In this document: piece by piece, positions 16,653 through 24,533 of the stretch
How positions within the stretch are numbered: position 1 is the stretch's first letter
Layout of the letters: each line of letters begins with the position of its first letter
NCBI GenBank assembly: GCA_041586155.1
Contig: JBFHAT010000004.1
Coordinates: 52,832 to 116,831, forward strand
From: JBFGJH01 sp041586155
GTDB taxonomy: Bacteria; Actinomycetota; Acidimicrobiia; Spongiisociales; JAENVV01
DNA length: 64,000 nucleotides
Reading direction: 5' to 3'
Notes under the pieces: model-generated
The model's input: only the letters and a program-made list of their open reading frames with translations
The model's database searches: none
Told to the model about the DNA's origin: nothing
Translations under genes and position numbers: made by a program

Positions 16653-17795
16653 GTGCCGGAAGCGGCCGACTTCGGCGGCCAGCTGGCAGCCGCAAGAGCA
16701 GGGCAGGACATGGCTGAGACGGTCGGATTGGACATCGGGACGAGCGCTGTTCGCGCTGCGGTGATCCAGACAACCAAGGGCGCGCCCATTCTCAAGCGTT
16801 ACGGCGAGGTCAGCCTCTCCCCAGGGGCGGTGGTCAATGGCGAGATCGTCGACGAGGGAGTGGTTGCCGACGCGATCACCCGCCTCTTCAAGCAGGCCAA
16901 GATCCCCAAGAAGCGGGTCATCGTAGGGATGGCCAACCAGCGGGTCATCGTGCGTCAAGTGCTCCTTCCCCAACAGAGCGAGGAAGAGCTGGCACAGTCG
17001 CTGGCGTTCCAGGCCCAGGATTACATCCCCATCCCCATCGATGAGGCGGTGCTGGACTTCGTGCCGATCGAGGACGTGGTTGCCGCCGACGGGACCGCGC
17101 AGATGTCGGTGCTGATCATCGCCGCCCAGAAGGACATGGCATCCGAGCTGCTCGGGGTGCTCAACAAGGTGGGAATCAAGCCGCTCGCCTTCGACCTGCA
17201 GGCCTTTGCCCTGGTGCGAGCGCTCAACTTGGGTCGTCTCAACCTCGACGCCGCGGCCAGCGTCATCGTCAACGTCGGAGCGAGTTTGACGCAGGTCATC
17301 GTCAGTCGCAGCGGCACGCTCCACTTCCTCCGCATCATCCCCATGGGAGGAAACGATTTCACTCGTCGGGTCGCAGACGAGTTGGGCATTCCCCAGGAAG
17401 AGGCGGAAGAACTGAAAAAGCGGGTGGGGGTCGCCCGTGACGATGCTGCGGTTGTCGAAGGTGACGAAGGTCGAGCGCAGACGGTCATCACGGCTCAGGC
17501 GGATTCGCTCATCGAAGAGGTGCGCAGCTCGATCGACTTCTATCTGAGCCAGACTCCGGGCGGTACGATCGATCGCCTCTACATCTCCGGCAACGGCACC
17601 CGCCTGGCGTTCCTGGCGTCTCGCCTGATGAACGCCCTCAACATGCAACTCGACACGATCCGCCTACTGGACGACACCGCCGGTGGAGGCCCGCTCCAAG
17701 AAGACAAGCGACTGGGCTTGGACGACAACCAGAAGAAGCTCATCGTTCCCGTGCTGCCCATCGCCGCCGGCCTCGCCCTGTGGGGGGAGGTCTAG
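16653..17795 (+). CDS. pilM: Type IV pilus assembly protein PilM (actin-like ATPase)
   Basis: A 380-residue cytoplasmic actin/FtsA-fold protein that binds PilN and links the platform to the ATPases. The phosphate-1 motif is GLDIGTSAVRAAVIQ, the SHS2-type region follows (AQDYIPIPIDEAVLDFVPIE), then ASVIVNVGASLTQVIVS and a C-terminal RLYISGNGTRLAFLAS phosphate-2/adenosine region. I start at GTG 16653, close behind the TACACT box; ATG 16710 (MAETVGLDIG) fits the family start better and is the main alternative. The stop is directly adjacent to pilN. Confidence 0.93.
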   Translation: MPEAADFGGQLAAARAGQDMAETVGLDIGTSAVRAAVIQTTKGAPILKRYGEVSLSPGAVVNGEIVDEGVVADAITRLFKQAKIPKKRVIVGMANQRVIVRQVLLPQQSEEELAQSLAFQAQDYIPIPIDEAVLDFVPIEDVVAADGTAQMSVLIIAAQKDMASELLGVLNKVGIKPLAFDLQAFALVRALNLGRLNLDAAASVIVNVGASLTQVIVSRSGTLHFLRIIPMGGNDFTRRVADELGIPQEEAEELKKRVGVARDDAAVVEGDEGRAQTVITAQADSLIEEVRSSIDFYLSQTPGGTIDRLYISGNGTRLAFLASRLMNALNMQLDTIRLLDDTAGGGPLQEDKRLGLDDNQKKLIVPVLPIAAGLALWGEV

Positions 17796-18434
17796 ATGCG
17801 ACCGATCAATCTCCTCCCGCCCGAACAGGCGGAGCGGGCACAGAGACGGCGCGGCGCGTTCGGTGTGGTGTTCGCGGTGTTGCTGTTCGTCGCCTTGCTG
17901 GCAGTGGCGAGCGTGCTGCTGCTCGGACGCGCTCGTCGTGCAGAAGAGGATCTCCTCGCCCAACAGCAGAGGAACCAGCAGCTCCAGCGCCAGCTCGCGG
18001 AGCTGTCTGACGCCGAGGAACTGCGACGAGCGTATCTCGACGGCACCGATCAGGTCACGGATGCCTTGGCCATCGACCTCGCCTGGGGACGCTTTCTGAA
18101 TGACGTGGGCCGGGTCATTCCCGATCGCGTGTGGTTGACCACGGTCGCTGCATCCGCTCAGGACCCCGAGGAGCAGGATGAAATCGAGGGAAGCGGGCCC
18201 GTCTACGGCTCTGTGACGCTGGGCGGTGTCGCATTCGAATACCCCGATGCGGCAACGTGGATACGCACCCTCGACTCCACCGAATGGGATGCCGTGGCGG
18301 GCGCATGGGTGACCACCACCAACCAGGGAGCGATCGGAGGATTCGACACCGTCAACTTCTCGTCCGCCGCGTCGCTCACCCAGGAGGCGTTGGGCAGCCG
18401 GCTCGACGATCGCATCCCTGAGGTCCCGCAATGA
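17796..18434 (+). CDS. pilN: Type IV pilus assembly protein PilN
   Basis: A 212-residue bitopic membrane protein. The N-terminus MRPINLLPPEQAERAQ is the conserved PilM-binding motif (INLLP). One transmembrane helix spans about residues 23-43, a coiled coil follows (RRAEEDLLAQQQRNQQLQRQ), and then a ferredoxin-like C-terminal domain. The C-terminal domain is somewhat longer than in proteobacterial PilN. The ATG immediately follows the pilM stop, and the gene overlaps pilO as ATGA. Confidence 0.9.
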   Translation: MRPINLLPPEQAERAQRRRGAFGVVFAVLLFVALLAVASVLLLGRARRAEEDLLAQQQRNQQLQRQLAELSDAEELRRAYLDGTDQVTDALAIDLAWGRFLNDVGRVIPDRVWLTTVAASAQDPEEQDEIEGSGPVYGSVTLGGVAFEYPDAATWIRTLDSTEWDAVAGAWVTTTNQGAIGGFDTVNFSSAASLTQEALGSRLDDRIPEVPQ

Positions 18435-19084
18435 GGCGGGTGCTCATCGCGGTGCTGGTGATGATCCTCCTGGCGGTCGCCTGGTGGTTTCTGCTCGGCT
18501 CCCGCTGGAACGACCGAACGGAAGAGGCGCGTATCGCCCTCGAGCAGGAACAGCAGGCCGAGCGGGATCTCCAGCGCCGCATCGCCGCGCTCCAGGTGGT
18601 CGCCGACAACACGCTCGAATACCAGACAGCCGTCGACGAGTTGCAGAGATCGATCCCGGTGACCCCGCAGATGGACGTGCTCATCGACGAGCTCGCCGTA
18701 CTCGCCGAGGACAGCGGCGTCGAGTGGGTGAGCGGCGTGTACAGCACACCCTCGGAGGAACCGCTCGATTCAGGGATCCGGGAAATCCTGATTTCGATGG
18801 AGGTTCAGGGCCAGTACTTCGAGATTCTCGGGTACCTGTACGGGATCGAGGAGATCGACCGGCTCGTGACGATCCAGGGAATCAACTTCACGTCTTCGCT
18901 CGACGGCGACGGCTTCAACATCATCTCTGCCCGAATCCAGGCAACTGCTTTCACGACCGGCTCGGTGGTCGTGCCCGAGGTCGACGAGTCTGTGGCGGGC
19001 ACGACGACCACCACGGTGGTCGGTAATGTCACCACTACCTCGACGTCGCCATCGTCGACAACCACGACTACGGCGGCCGGATAG
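18431..19084 (+). CDS. pilO: Type IV pilus assembly protein PilO, with Thr-rich tail
   Basis: A 217-residue bitopic membrane protein: a helix at about residues 3-22, a coiled coil (ARIALEQEQQAERDLQRRIA), and a PilO-type domain with IPVTPQMDVLIDELAVLAEDSGV and SMEVQGQYFEILGYLYGIEEIDRLV. The last about 35 residues are almost all Thr and Ser and probably form an extended, possibly glycosylated tail; this is not usual in PilO. Translation is probably coupled to pilN. Confidence 0.88.
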   Translation: MRRVLIAVLVMILLAVAWWFLLGSRWNDRTEEARIALEQEQQAERDLQRRIAALQVVADNTLEYQTAVDELQRSIPVTPQMDVLIDELAVLAEDSGVEWVSGVYSTPSEEPLDSGIREILISMEVQGQYFEILGYLYGIEEIDRLVTIQGINFTSSLDGDGFNIISARIQATAFTTGSVVVPEVDESVAGTTTTTVVGNVTTTSTSPSSTTTTTAAG

Positions 19085-19093
19085 GGGATCGTG

Positions 19094-19633
19094 ATGCACA
19101 CGCAACGGCGATACTCAGGCGGTACGAGCACTGCGGTGGCTCTCGCGATGATCGGGGTCGGGATCGCCGCCCTGTGGCTGGCCATCGCTCCAGGCGTCTT
19201 CGGAGGCTCCACTCCCGGCTACTCGAGCGATCTGGCGCCGGTACAGCGGGCCCCGTCGTCTCCGGCTCCCCTCGCCGAAGGCTCGGTGCTCACGGCCAAC
19301 CTCCAGATCTCCCAGCCACGCGATCCGTTCCGGCCCCTGATCACCGATCAGGGAGGGCAGTTGGGCGGACCCGGCGCCGGCAAGCGCACCGGGATTCCGG
19401 TCCAGCTGGTGTCGGTTTCGTCGGAGGAGCCGCTCGAAGCGGTCATCGACGTGAACGGTGTCGAGTACACCGTCCAGGTCGGTGACACCTTTGCCGGCTC
19501 GTTCAAGGTCGTCAGTCTCACCGCACCCGACCCGGATGCCGATCCCGAGGATCCGGCGAGCCGCGGGTCGGGGGTCTTCCTGTTCGGGGACAACGCCTTC
19601 GAGCTCACGACGGGACAGCAGATCCTCAAGTAG
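19094..19633 (+). CDS. PilP/GspC-like periplasmic-side protein of the pilus cluster
   Basis: A 179-residue protein with one N-terminal membrane helix (TAVALAMIGVGIAALWLAIAPG), a proline-rich linker, an RDPFRPL motif, and a compact C-terminal beta domain (VQLVSVSSEEPLEAVIDVNG and YTVQVGDTFAGSFKV). DPF followed by a small beta domain is the plan of PilP and GspC, which bind PilN/PilO and, in diderms, the secretin. No secretin gene is present here. ATG 19094 and GTG 19091 are both possible starts. The assignment rests on architecture and position. Confidence 0.6.
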   Translation: MHTQRRYSGGTSTAVALAMIGVGIAALWLAIAPGVFGGSTPGYSSDLAPVQRAPSSPAPLAEGSVLTANLQISQPRDPFRPLITDQGGQLGGPGAGKRTGIPVQLVSVSSEEPLEAVIDVNGVEYTVQVGDTFAGSFKVVSLTAPDPDADPEDPASRGSGVFLFGDNAFELTTGQQILK

Positions 19634-19655
19634 CAGTGGGCTCGGACGCGAGGTG

Positions 19656-19661
19656 TACCAT
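19656..19661 (+). promoter_or_regulatory. -10 hexamer TACCAT upstream of aroC
   Basis: TACCAT ends nine bases before the aroC ATG with no Shine-Dalgarno between them, consistent with a leaderless or nearly leaderless mRNA. Confidence 0.5.
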
Positions 19662-19670
19662 CCTCGGCCG

Positions 19671-20816
19671 ATGCTTCGCTACCTGACCGCAGGTGAATCG
19701 CACGGCCCTGGCCTTGTCGCGATCCTGGAAGGCATGCCGGCCCACGTCCCCTTCCTGGCGGACGAGCTGAGCGCCGAGCTGTCCCGTCGGCGGCTCGGCT
19801 ACGGTCGCGGCAATCGCATGAAGCTCGAGCGCGACGAGCTGGAGATCCTCGGGGGCGTCCGCCACGGGGAAACGCTCGGCAGTCCCGTCGCCGTCCTCAT
19901 CCGCAACACGGAATGGCCCCGCTGGGAGGAGGAGATGTCCCCCCACCCCGGTCAGGCTTCCAAGACGCTGACCACGCCCCGCCCGGGACATGCCGACCTC
20001 GTCGGCATGCAAAAGTACGACACCAAGGATGCTCGCAACATTCTCGAGCGGGCGTCGGCGCGCGAAACGGCGGCACGGACGGTCGTCGGATATGCCTGCA
20101 AACGTCTCCTGGCCGGAGTCGGTGTCGAAGTGCTGTCGCACGTCGTCGCGATCGGCTCGGCCCGGTCTGATGCCGGCGTCGTCCCCACGCCGTCGGACTT
20201 GCCTGTGGTCGACGCGTCACCGGTCAGGGCCTTCAGCGGCGAAGCCGAGATGGTTGCCGAGATCGAGGCGGCCAATGCCGATCGCGACACGTTGGGCGGC
20301 GTCGTGGAGGTGATCGCGTACGGCCTTCCTGCCGGTATCGGCAGCCACGTTCATTGGGATCGGCGGCTGGACAGCCAGCTGGCCGGTGCCCTCATGTCCA
20401 TCCAAGCCATCAAGGGCGTTGAGGTCGGAGACGGATTCACGTCAGCGACGCGACGGGGGAGCGAGGCCCACGACGAGATCATGCGCGAGGGCGAGCAGTT
20501 CGTCCGCGCCACCGACCGAGCGGGTGGCACCGAAGGCGGCATGACCACCGGACAGCCCTTGCGCGTCCGAGTCGCCATGAAGCCCATCTCGACGGTGATG
20601 AAGCCATTGCGCACGGTCGATGTGGAGACGAAAGCCGCCGACACGGCATTCCGCGAGCGGTCCGACGTCGTTGCGGTCCCCGCTGCCGGCGTGGTCGCCG
20701 AGCAGATGGTGGCGTTCGTGCTCGCGAGGGAGATGCTGCAGCAGTACGGCGGCGACACCTTGGCCGACTTTTCTGCGTCCGTGACGGCATACCGCAAGCG
20801 ACTCGCCGAATTCTGA
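19671..20816 (+). CDS. aroC: Chorismate synthase
   Basis: A 381-residue FMN-dependent enzyme converting EPSP to chorismate. It starts MLRYLTAGESHGPGL, the family signature 1, and contains RRLGYGRGNRMKLERD (FMN/substrate contacts), RPGHADLVGMQKYD, ASARETAARTVVG and GGMTTGQPLRVRVAMKP. The open frame extends 71 codons upstream, but ATG 19671 is clearly the family start and lies nine bases after a -10 box. The stop overlaps the aroB start as TGATG. Confidence 0.96.
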   Translation: MLRYLTAGESHGPGLVAILEGMPAHVPFLADELSAELSRRRLGYGRGNRMKLERDELEILGGVRHGETLGSPVAVLIRNTEWPRWEEEMSPHPGQASKTLTTPRPGHADLVGMQKYDTKDARNILERASARETAARTVVGYACKRLLAGVGVEVLSHVVAIGSARSDAGVVPTPSDLPVVDASPVRAFSGEAEMVAEIEAANADRDTLGGVVEVIAYGLPAGIGSHVHWDRRLDSQLAGALMSIQAIKGVEVGDGFTSATRRGSEAHDEIMREGEQFVRATDRAGGTEGGMTTGQPLRVRVAMKPISTVMKPLRTVDVETKAADTAFRERSDVVAVPAAGVVAEQMVAFVLAREMLQQYGGDTLADFSASVTAYRKRLAEF

Positions 20817-21838
20817 TGTCCGTCTCATTCGAGGTCGGCACAGAGCACCAGACCTCGCACGTCGAAGTGGGAAGAGGGGTTGCCGACCCGTTCGATCTGC
20901 CCGCCCGCCTCTCTCGCACCAAGGCCGCCGTACTTCACCAACCGGCGACCGAGTCGGTGGCGAGACGTGTGGCCGATGATCTAGAAGGAACAGAAGTGGT
21001 CGTCATCGAGCTGCCGGACCGGGACCAGGCCAAGCGATGGGAGGTGGTGGCCGACATCCACCTTCGACTCGCCAGGTTCGAACTGGGACGTCACGACACC
21101 GTTGTTGGTATCGGAGGCGGAGCCGTCACCGATCTCGCCGGGTTCGTGGCAGCTACCTGGCTTCGAGGAGTTGAAGCCTGCTATCTGCCGACGACGCTTC
21201 TGGCGGCCGTCGACGCGGCGATCGGAGGAAAGACCGGCATCAACGTGGCCGGCAAGAATCTGGTCGGAGCCTTCTGGCATCCCAGCTACGTCGCCATCGA
21301 CCTCGACATCCTGGACGCGCTGCCGACGGATCTGAAGCTCGAAGGATTCGCCGAAGCCGTGAAGGCCGGATTCGTCGGCGATCCGGCTCTCGTTGAGATA
21401 TTCGCAATCGACGGGGCTGGAGCTTCCCTCGACGAGATCGTGCCGGCGGCGATCGCCGTGAAGGCTGCAGTCGTATCCAGTGATTTCCGAGAACAGGGTC
21501 GGCGGGCGATCCTCAATTTCGGACACACGTTGGGCCATGCGTTGGAGGTCCATCTCGGCATGACCCACGGCCATGCCATCGCGGTCGGGATGGTGGCGGA
21601 GGCCGCCGTATCAGAGGCCAGATTCGGGATAGAACTCCCGGTGGCGGAGATCGTCGCGAAGATCGGGCTGCCGGTGCGAGCACCGGCCGACGTCGAGCAG
21701 ATCCTCGACCTGGTCGCATTGGACAAGAAGCGCGATCAGCGCGGAGTGAGAATGGTGTTGTTGAACGGGATCGGCAATGCGGAGGTCCACCACGTGACCG
21801 TCGACGAGATTCGCCACGGGATGGCGAGGATCGGGTGA
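20816..21838 (+). CDS. aroB: 3-Dehydroquinate synthase
   Basis: A 340-residue NAD- and metal-dependent enzyme that makes 3-dehydroquinate from DAHP. It has GIGGGAVTDLAGFVAATWLRGV, PTTLLAAVDAAIGGKTGIN, KNLVGAFWHP, the metal ligands in EGFAEAVKAG and ILNFGHTLGHALE, and the conserved DKKRDQRGVRMVLL near the end. No fused shikimate kinase is present, and aroK is not in the window. It is coupled to aroC by a TGATG junction. Confidence 0.95.
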   Translation: MSVSFEVGTEHQTSHVEVGRGVADPFDLPARLSRTKAAVLHQPATESVARRVADDLEGTEVVVIELPDRDQAKRWEVVADIHLRLARFELGRHDTVVGIGGGAVTDLAGFVAATWLRGVEACYLPTTLLAAVDAAIGGKTGINVAGKNLVGAFWHPSYVAIDLDILDALPTDLKLEGFAEAVKAGFVGDPALVEIFAIDGAGASLDEIVPAAIAVKAAVVSSDFREQGRRAILNFGHTLGHALEVHLGMTHGHAIAVGMVAEAAVSEARFGIELPVAEIVAKIGLPVRAPADVEQILDLVALDKKRDQRGVRMVLLNGIGNAEVHHVTVDEIRHGMARIG

Positions 21839-21851
21839 GACGGGTGGTGCC

Positions 21852-21857
21852 TACACT
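21852..21857 (+). promoter_or_regulatory. -10 hexamer TACACT upstream of efp
   Basis: TACACT ends 17 bases before the efp ATG; GGGAGCG between them is a short Shine-Dalgarno, so this mRNA would have a leader of about ten bases rather than being leaderless. Confidence 0.45.
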
Positions 21858-21874
21858 GGCGGCGGGAGCGTGAG

Positions 21875-22432
21875 ATGGTCTCAACGAATGATGTGAAGCC
21901 GGGCATGGCATTGGCGCTCGACAATGGTTTGTTCACCATCGTCGAGTATCAGCACGTCAAGCCGGGCAAGGGCAAGGCCTTCGTCAGGATGAAACTGAAG
22001 AACGCCGAGACGGGCGCCGTCCTCGACCGGACATTCCGCGCCGACGAAGAGGTCGAACAGGCTCGGATCGACCGGCGTGAGCACCAGTACCTCTACCAGG
22101 ATGACATGGGCTATCACTTCATGGATCTCGAGGAGTACACCCAGTTTGCGCTGCCGTCCGAAGATGTCGGTGATGCTGCTCACTATCTGGTTGACGGAGC
22201 GACAGTGATCTTGCCGATGTACGAGGGCCGCCCGATCGGTGTCGAGCTGCCGGCGTCGGTCGAGTTGAAGGTGACGCACGCCGAGCCCGGCGTCAAAGGC
22301 GATCGCGTTTCCGGTGCCACGAAGCCCGTCACCGTCGAGACCGGCCTCGTGGTACAGGCACCACTGTTCATCGAGGCCGGCGACACGCTCAAAGTCGACA
22401 CCCGTTCGGGTGCCTACCTCACCCGGGTGTGA
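21875..22432 (+). CDS. efp: Elongation factor P
   Basis: A 185-residue three-domain translation factor that relieves ribosome stalling at polyproline. The KOW-like N-domain carries the tip loop YQHVKPGKGKAF, with Lys at the modification position (PGKGKA). The middle OB domain has YLYQDDMGYHFMDLEEY, and the C-terminal OB domain has GDRVSGATKPVTVETGL and GDTLKVDTRSGAYLTRV. No modification enzyme gene is seen nearby. The gene overlaps nusB as GTGA, and the aroB-efp-nusB order is frequent in Gram-positive bacteria. Confidence 0.95.
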   Translation: MVSTNDVKPGMALALDNGLFTIVEYQHVKPGKGKAFVRMKLKNAETGAVLDRTFRADEEVEQARIDRREHQYLYQDDMGYHFMDLEEYTQFALPSEDVGDAAHYLVDGATVILPMYEGRPIGVELPASVELKVTHAEPGVKGDRVSGATKPVTVETGLVVQAPLFIEAGDTLKVDTRSGAYLTRV

Positions 22433-22794
22433 ACGAGCCACGAGACGAGGCGCTTCAGGCCCTCTACCAGCAAGATTCTGTGGGTCCGGGCGGGGAATCG
22501 CCGGCGCTCGGGGCCAAGGCAGCTCGGCTGGTCGCCGGCGTCGAAACTCACCGGGAGGAGCTCGACCGCCTCATCGAGCAGGCCGCGTCGGGATGGAGGC
22601 TCGGGCGGATGCCGGTGGTGGATCGAGCCATCCTGCGCCTGGCGACCTATGAGCTGCGCCACGAACCGCAGACGCCTGTCGGCGTGGTTCTCAACGAGGC
22701 GGTGCGCCTGGCCAACACCTATTCCACCGCACGATCGGGCTCATTCGTGAACGGAGTACTGGCGGCGATCGCCGGGACGGTCCGCGACGGCTAG
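22429..22794 (+). CDS. nusB: Transcription antitermination factor NusB
   Basis: A 121-residue all-alpha RNA-binding protein that joins NusE (S10) on boxA RNA during rRNA transcription. It begins MNEPRDEALQALYQQD, close to the RRxAxQALYQ family start, and ends VVLNEAVRLANTYSTARSGSFVNGVLAAI, the best conserved NusB block. The GTG start overlaps the efp stop. A boxA-like element lies in the rrn leader at 63365 in this window. The 3' end overlaps the stop of the convergent ABC transporter gene by four bases. Confidence 0.95.
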   Translation: MNEPRDEALQALYQQDSVGPGGESPALGAKAARLVAGVETHREELDRLIEQAASGWRLGRMPVVDRAILRLATYELRHEPQTPVGVVLNEAVRLANTYSTARSGSFVNGVLAAIAGTVRDG

Positions 22795-24533
22795 GCGAGC
22801 TCCCACAGGGCCCGCATCTCTGGGCTACGTGCCAAGAGCTCGTCGAGGGTTCCGGAGTCGGCGAGGCGGCCGTCGCTCATGAGGAGGATCTGATCGGCGC
22901 GGCGCAGGGCGGGCCGTCGATGCGACACCACGAGGCAGGTGACATCTCGGAGCGCAAAGAGACGTTCCCACAACTCGGCCTCGGTGCGGACATCCAGGGC
23001 GGACGACAGGTCGTCGAACACCAGTAGGTCTGCGTCGGTGGCGAACATCCGGGCGGCGGCCGACCGCTGCAGCTGTCCGCCGGAGAGACGAGCTCCTCGG
23101 GTCCCGACCACCGTGTCGAGCCCCGCCTCGAGCTGTGGCAGGTCTCTGGTCAAGCGCGCCAGATCAACCGCTTCACCCAACGCGCCTTCTTCCAGCCGGC
23201 GCCCCATCGTGATGTTGGCTCGCAACGTCGCCGACACCAGCCGAGGTACCTGCGGCGTGTACGCAGATCGGGGTGGAACGAGGAACGTGCTCGGATCCTC
23301 GACCTCTTGCCCATTCCAGTGGATGGCCCCATCGTCCATCGGTAGCAATCCGAGCAGCGTTCTGATGAGGGTCGTCTTGCCCGACCCGATCCGACCGGTG
23401 ACGACCGTGAACGAGCCGCGCTCGATTGCGAACGAGACATCCTCGATGCCTTGGCCGCTACCCGGATGACGGTGGGTGAGGCCGATCACGTCGAGCCGCA
23501 TCAACGGATTTGGACGCCCGGGGGCAGCAGGGTTCCGGTCGGTGCTGTCGAACAGGCCGAGCGGAGTCCTATCGGTGAGCTGGGCAGGTGTGGCGTCGAC
23601 CATCAACCGCATCATCCGCTCGACCGCAACGCGCCCGCGGGCGTGCTGAGCCAACATCTCGCCGCCCCACGCCATATAGCTTGTCAGCAAGGGAATGTAG
23701 AAGAGGAGAGTGGTCAACTCGCCGATGGTGATCGATCCGTCGGCGACCGCGCCGGCCCCGGCCAGCAACACCACGCCGATCGCAATCGCTGCCATGTTCC
23801 GATGCATGGAGCGGATGATCTGGCCCAAGAACGTGTCGGCCAGCGCCGCTCGCTGCCGGCCGGCGTTCAGGTGTTCCAGCCGTTCGAGCATCGGTTCGGT
23901 GCGACCGGTCGCCTTCACGGAGTGAATCGCGGTGAAGAAATCGCCGATGAAACCAGTCACAGACTCGGTGGTCGTGCGAAGGGCCTCGCGCCGACGCTGC
24001 ACTCGACCCGAGAGGATCTGTGTCGTGATCGCCGCAATCGCCAAGGGGCCCACCAGCCACAGTGTCAGCTCCGGCGAGATCGACCACACGACCGCCAACG
24101 TCGAGGCGGCGAACGCGACCAACCCAACCGCATCCATCCAGTTCTCGACGTATTCGGCCATTTGGTCGACGTCTTCTCGAAAGGTCGAGACGGCAGCGCC
24201 GGTGCTCATCGGTAGGCGCCGGGCACCCGGAGCCTCCATGAGCCATCCGAGCATGTTGCGCCGCAACAAGAGCACGACCCGATGCCAGTAGCGCGCATAC
24301 GCCAGGATCGATACTTGGAACGTCGTGAGGCGGGCCACGATCACGCCCAGATACAGCAGAAGGGCCGTTCCGACCACGGCCCGGTCTCCTGCCTCCAAGC
24401 GGTCGAAGATCCGGCCTACGAGCAGACCCAGCGCAGCGGGCAGGACGTGAAACGCCGCCCACAGGAGCACGTTCACCCAGAACATGGCCTTCCAGATGGT
24501 GCTGATGCGCCACACCACCGGTATCGGGTTCAC
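22791..24533 (-). CDS. ABC exporter half-transporter with degenerate catalytic site (heterodimer partner A)
   Basis: A 580-residue type IV ABC exporter subunit: about six transmembrane helices in residues 15-310, then a nucleotide-binding domain with Walker A VVTGRIGSGKTT, the canonical signature LSGGQLQRSAAARM, and Walker B LLVFDDLSSALD. The Glu that normally follows Walker B is Asp here, which marks a degenerate site, as in the TM287-type partner of heterodimeric exporters. The H-loop His is retained (LVVSHRRPAL). It starts with GTG at 24533, overlapping the upstream partner as GTGA. The substrate cannot be told from sequence. Confidence 0.88.
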   Translation of the reverse strand: MNPIPVVWRISTIWKAMFWVNVLLWAAFHVLPAALGLLVGRIFDRLEAGDRAVVGTALLLYLGVIVARLTTFQVSILAYARYWHRVVLLLRRNMLGWLMEAPGARRLPMSTGAAVSTFREDVDQMAEYVENWMDAVGLVAFAASTLAVVWSISPELTLWLVGPLAIAAITTQILSGRVQRRREALRTTTESVTGFIGDFFTAIHSVKATGRTEPMLERLEHLNAGRQRAALADTFLGQIIRSMHRNMAAIAIGVVLLAGAGAVADGSITIGELTTLLFYIPLLTSYMAWGGEMLAQHARGRVAVERMMRLMVDATPAQLTDRTPLGLFDSTDRNPAAPGRPNPLMRLDVIGLTHRHPGSGQGIEDVSFAIERGSFTVVTGRIGSGKTTLIRTLLGLLPMDDGAIHWNGQEVEDPSTFLVPPRSAYTPQVPRLVSATLRANITMGRRLEEGALGEAVDLARLTRDLPQLEAGLDTVVGTRGARLSGGQLQRSAAARMFATDADLLVFDDLSSALDVRTEAELWERLFALRDVTCLVVSHRRPALRRADQILLMSDGRLADSGTLDELLARSPEMRALWELA

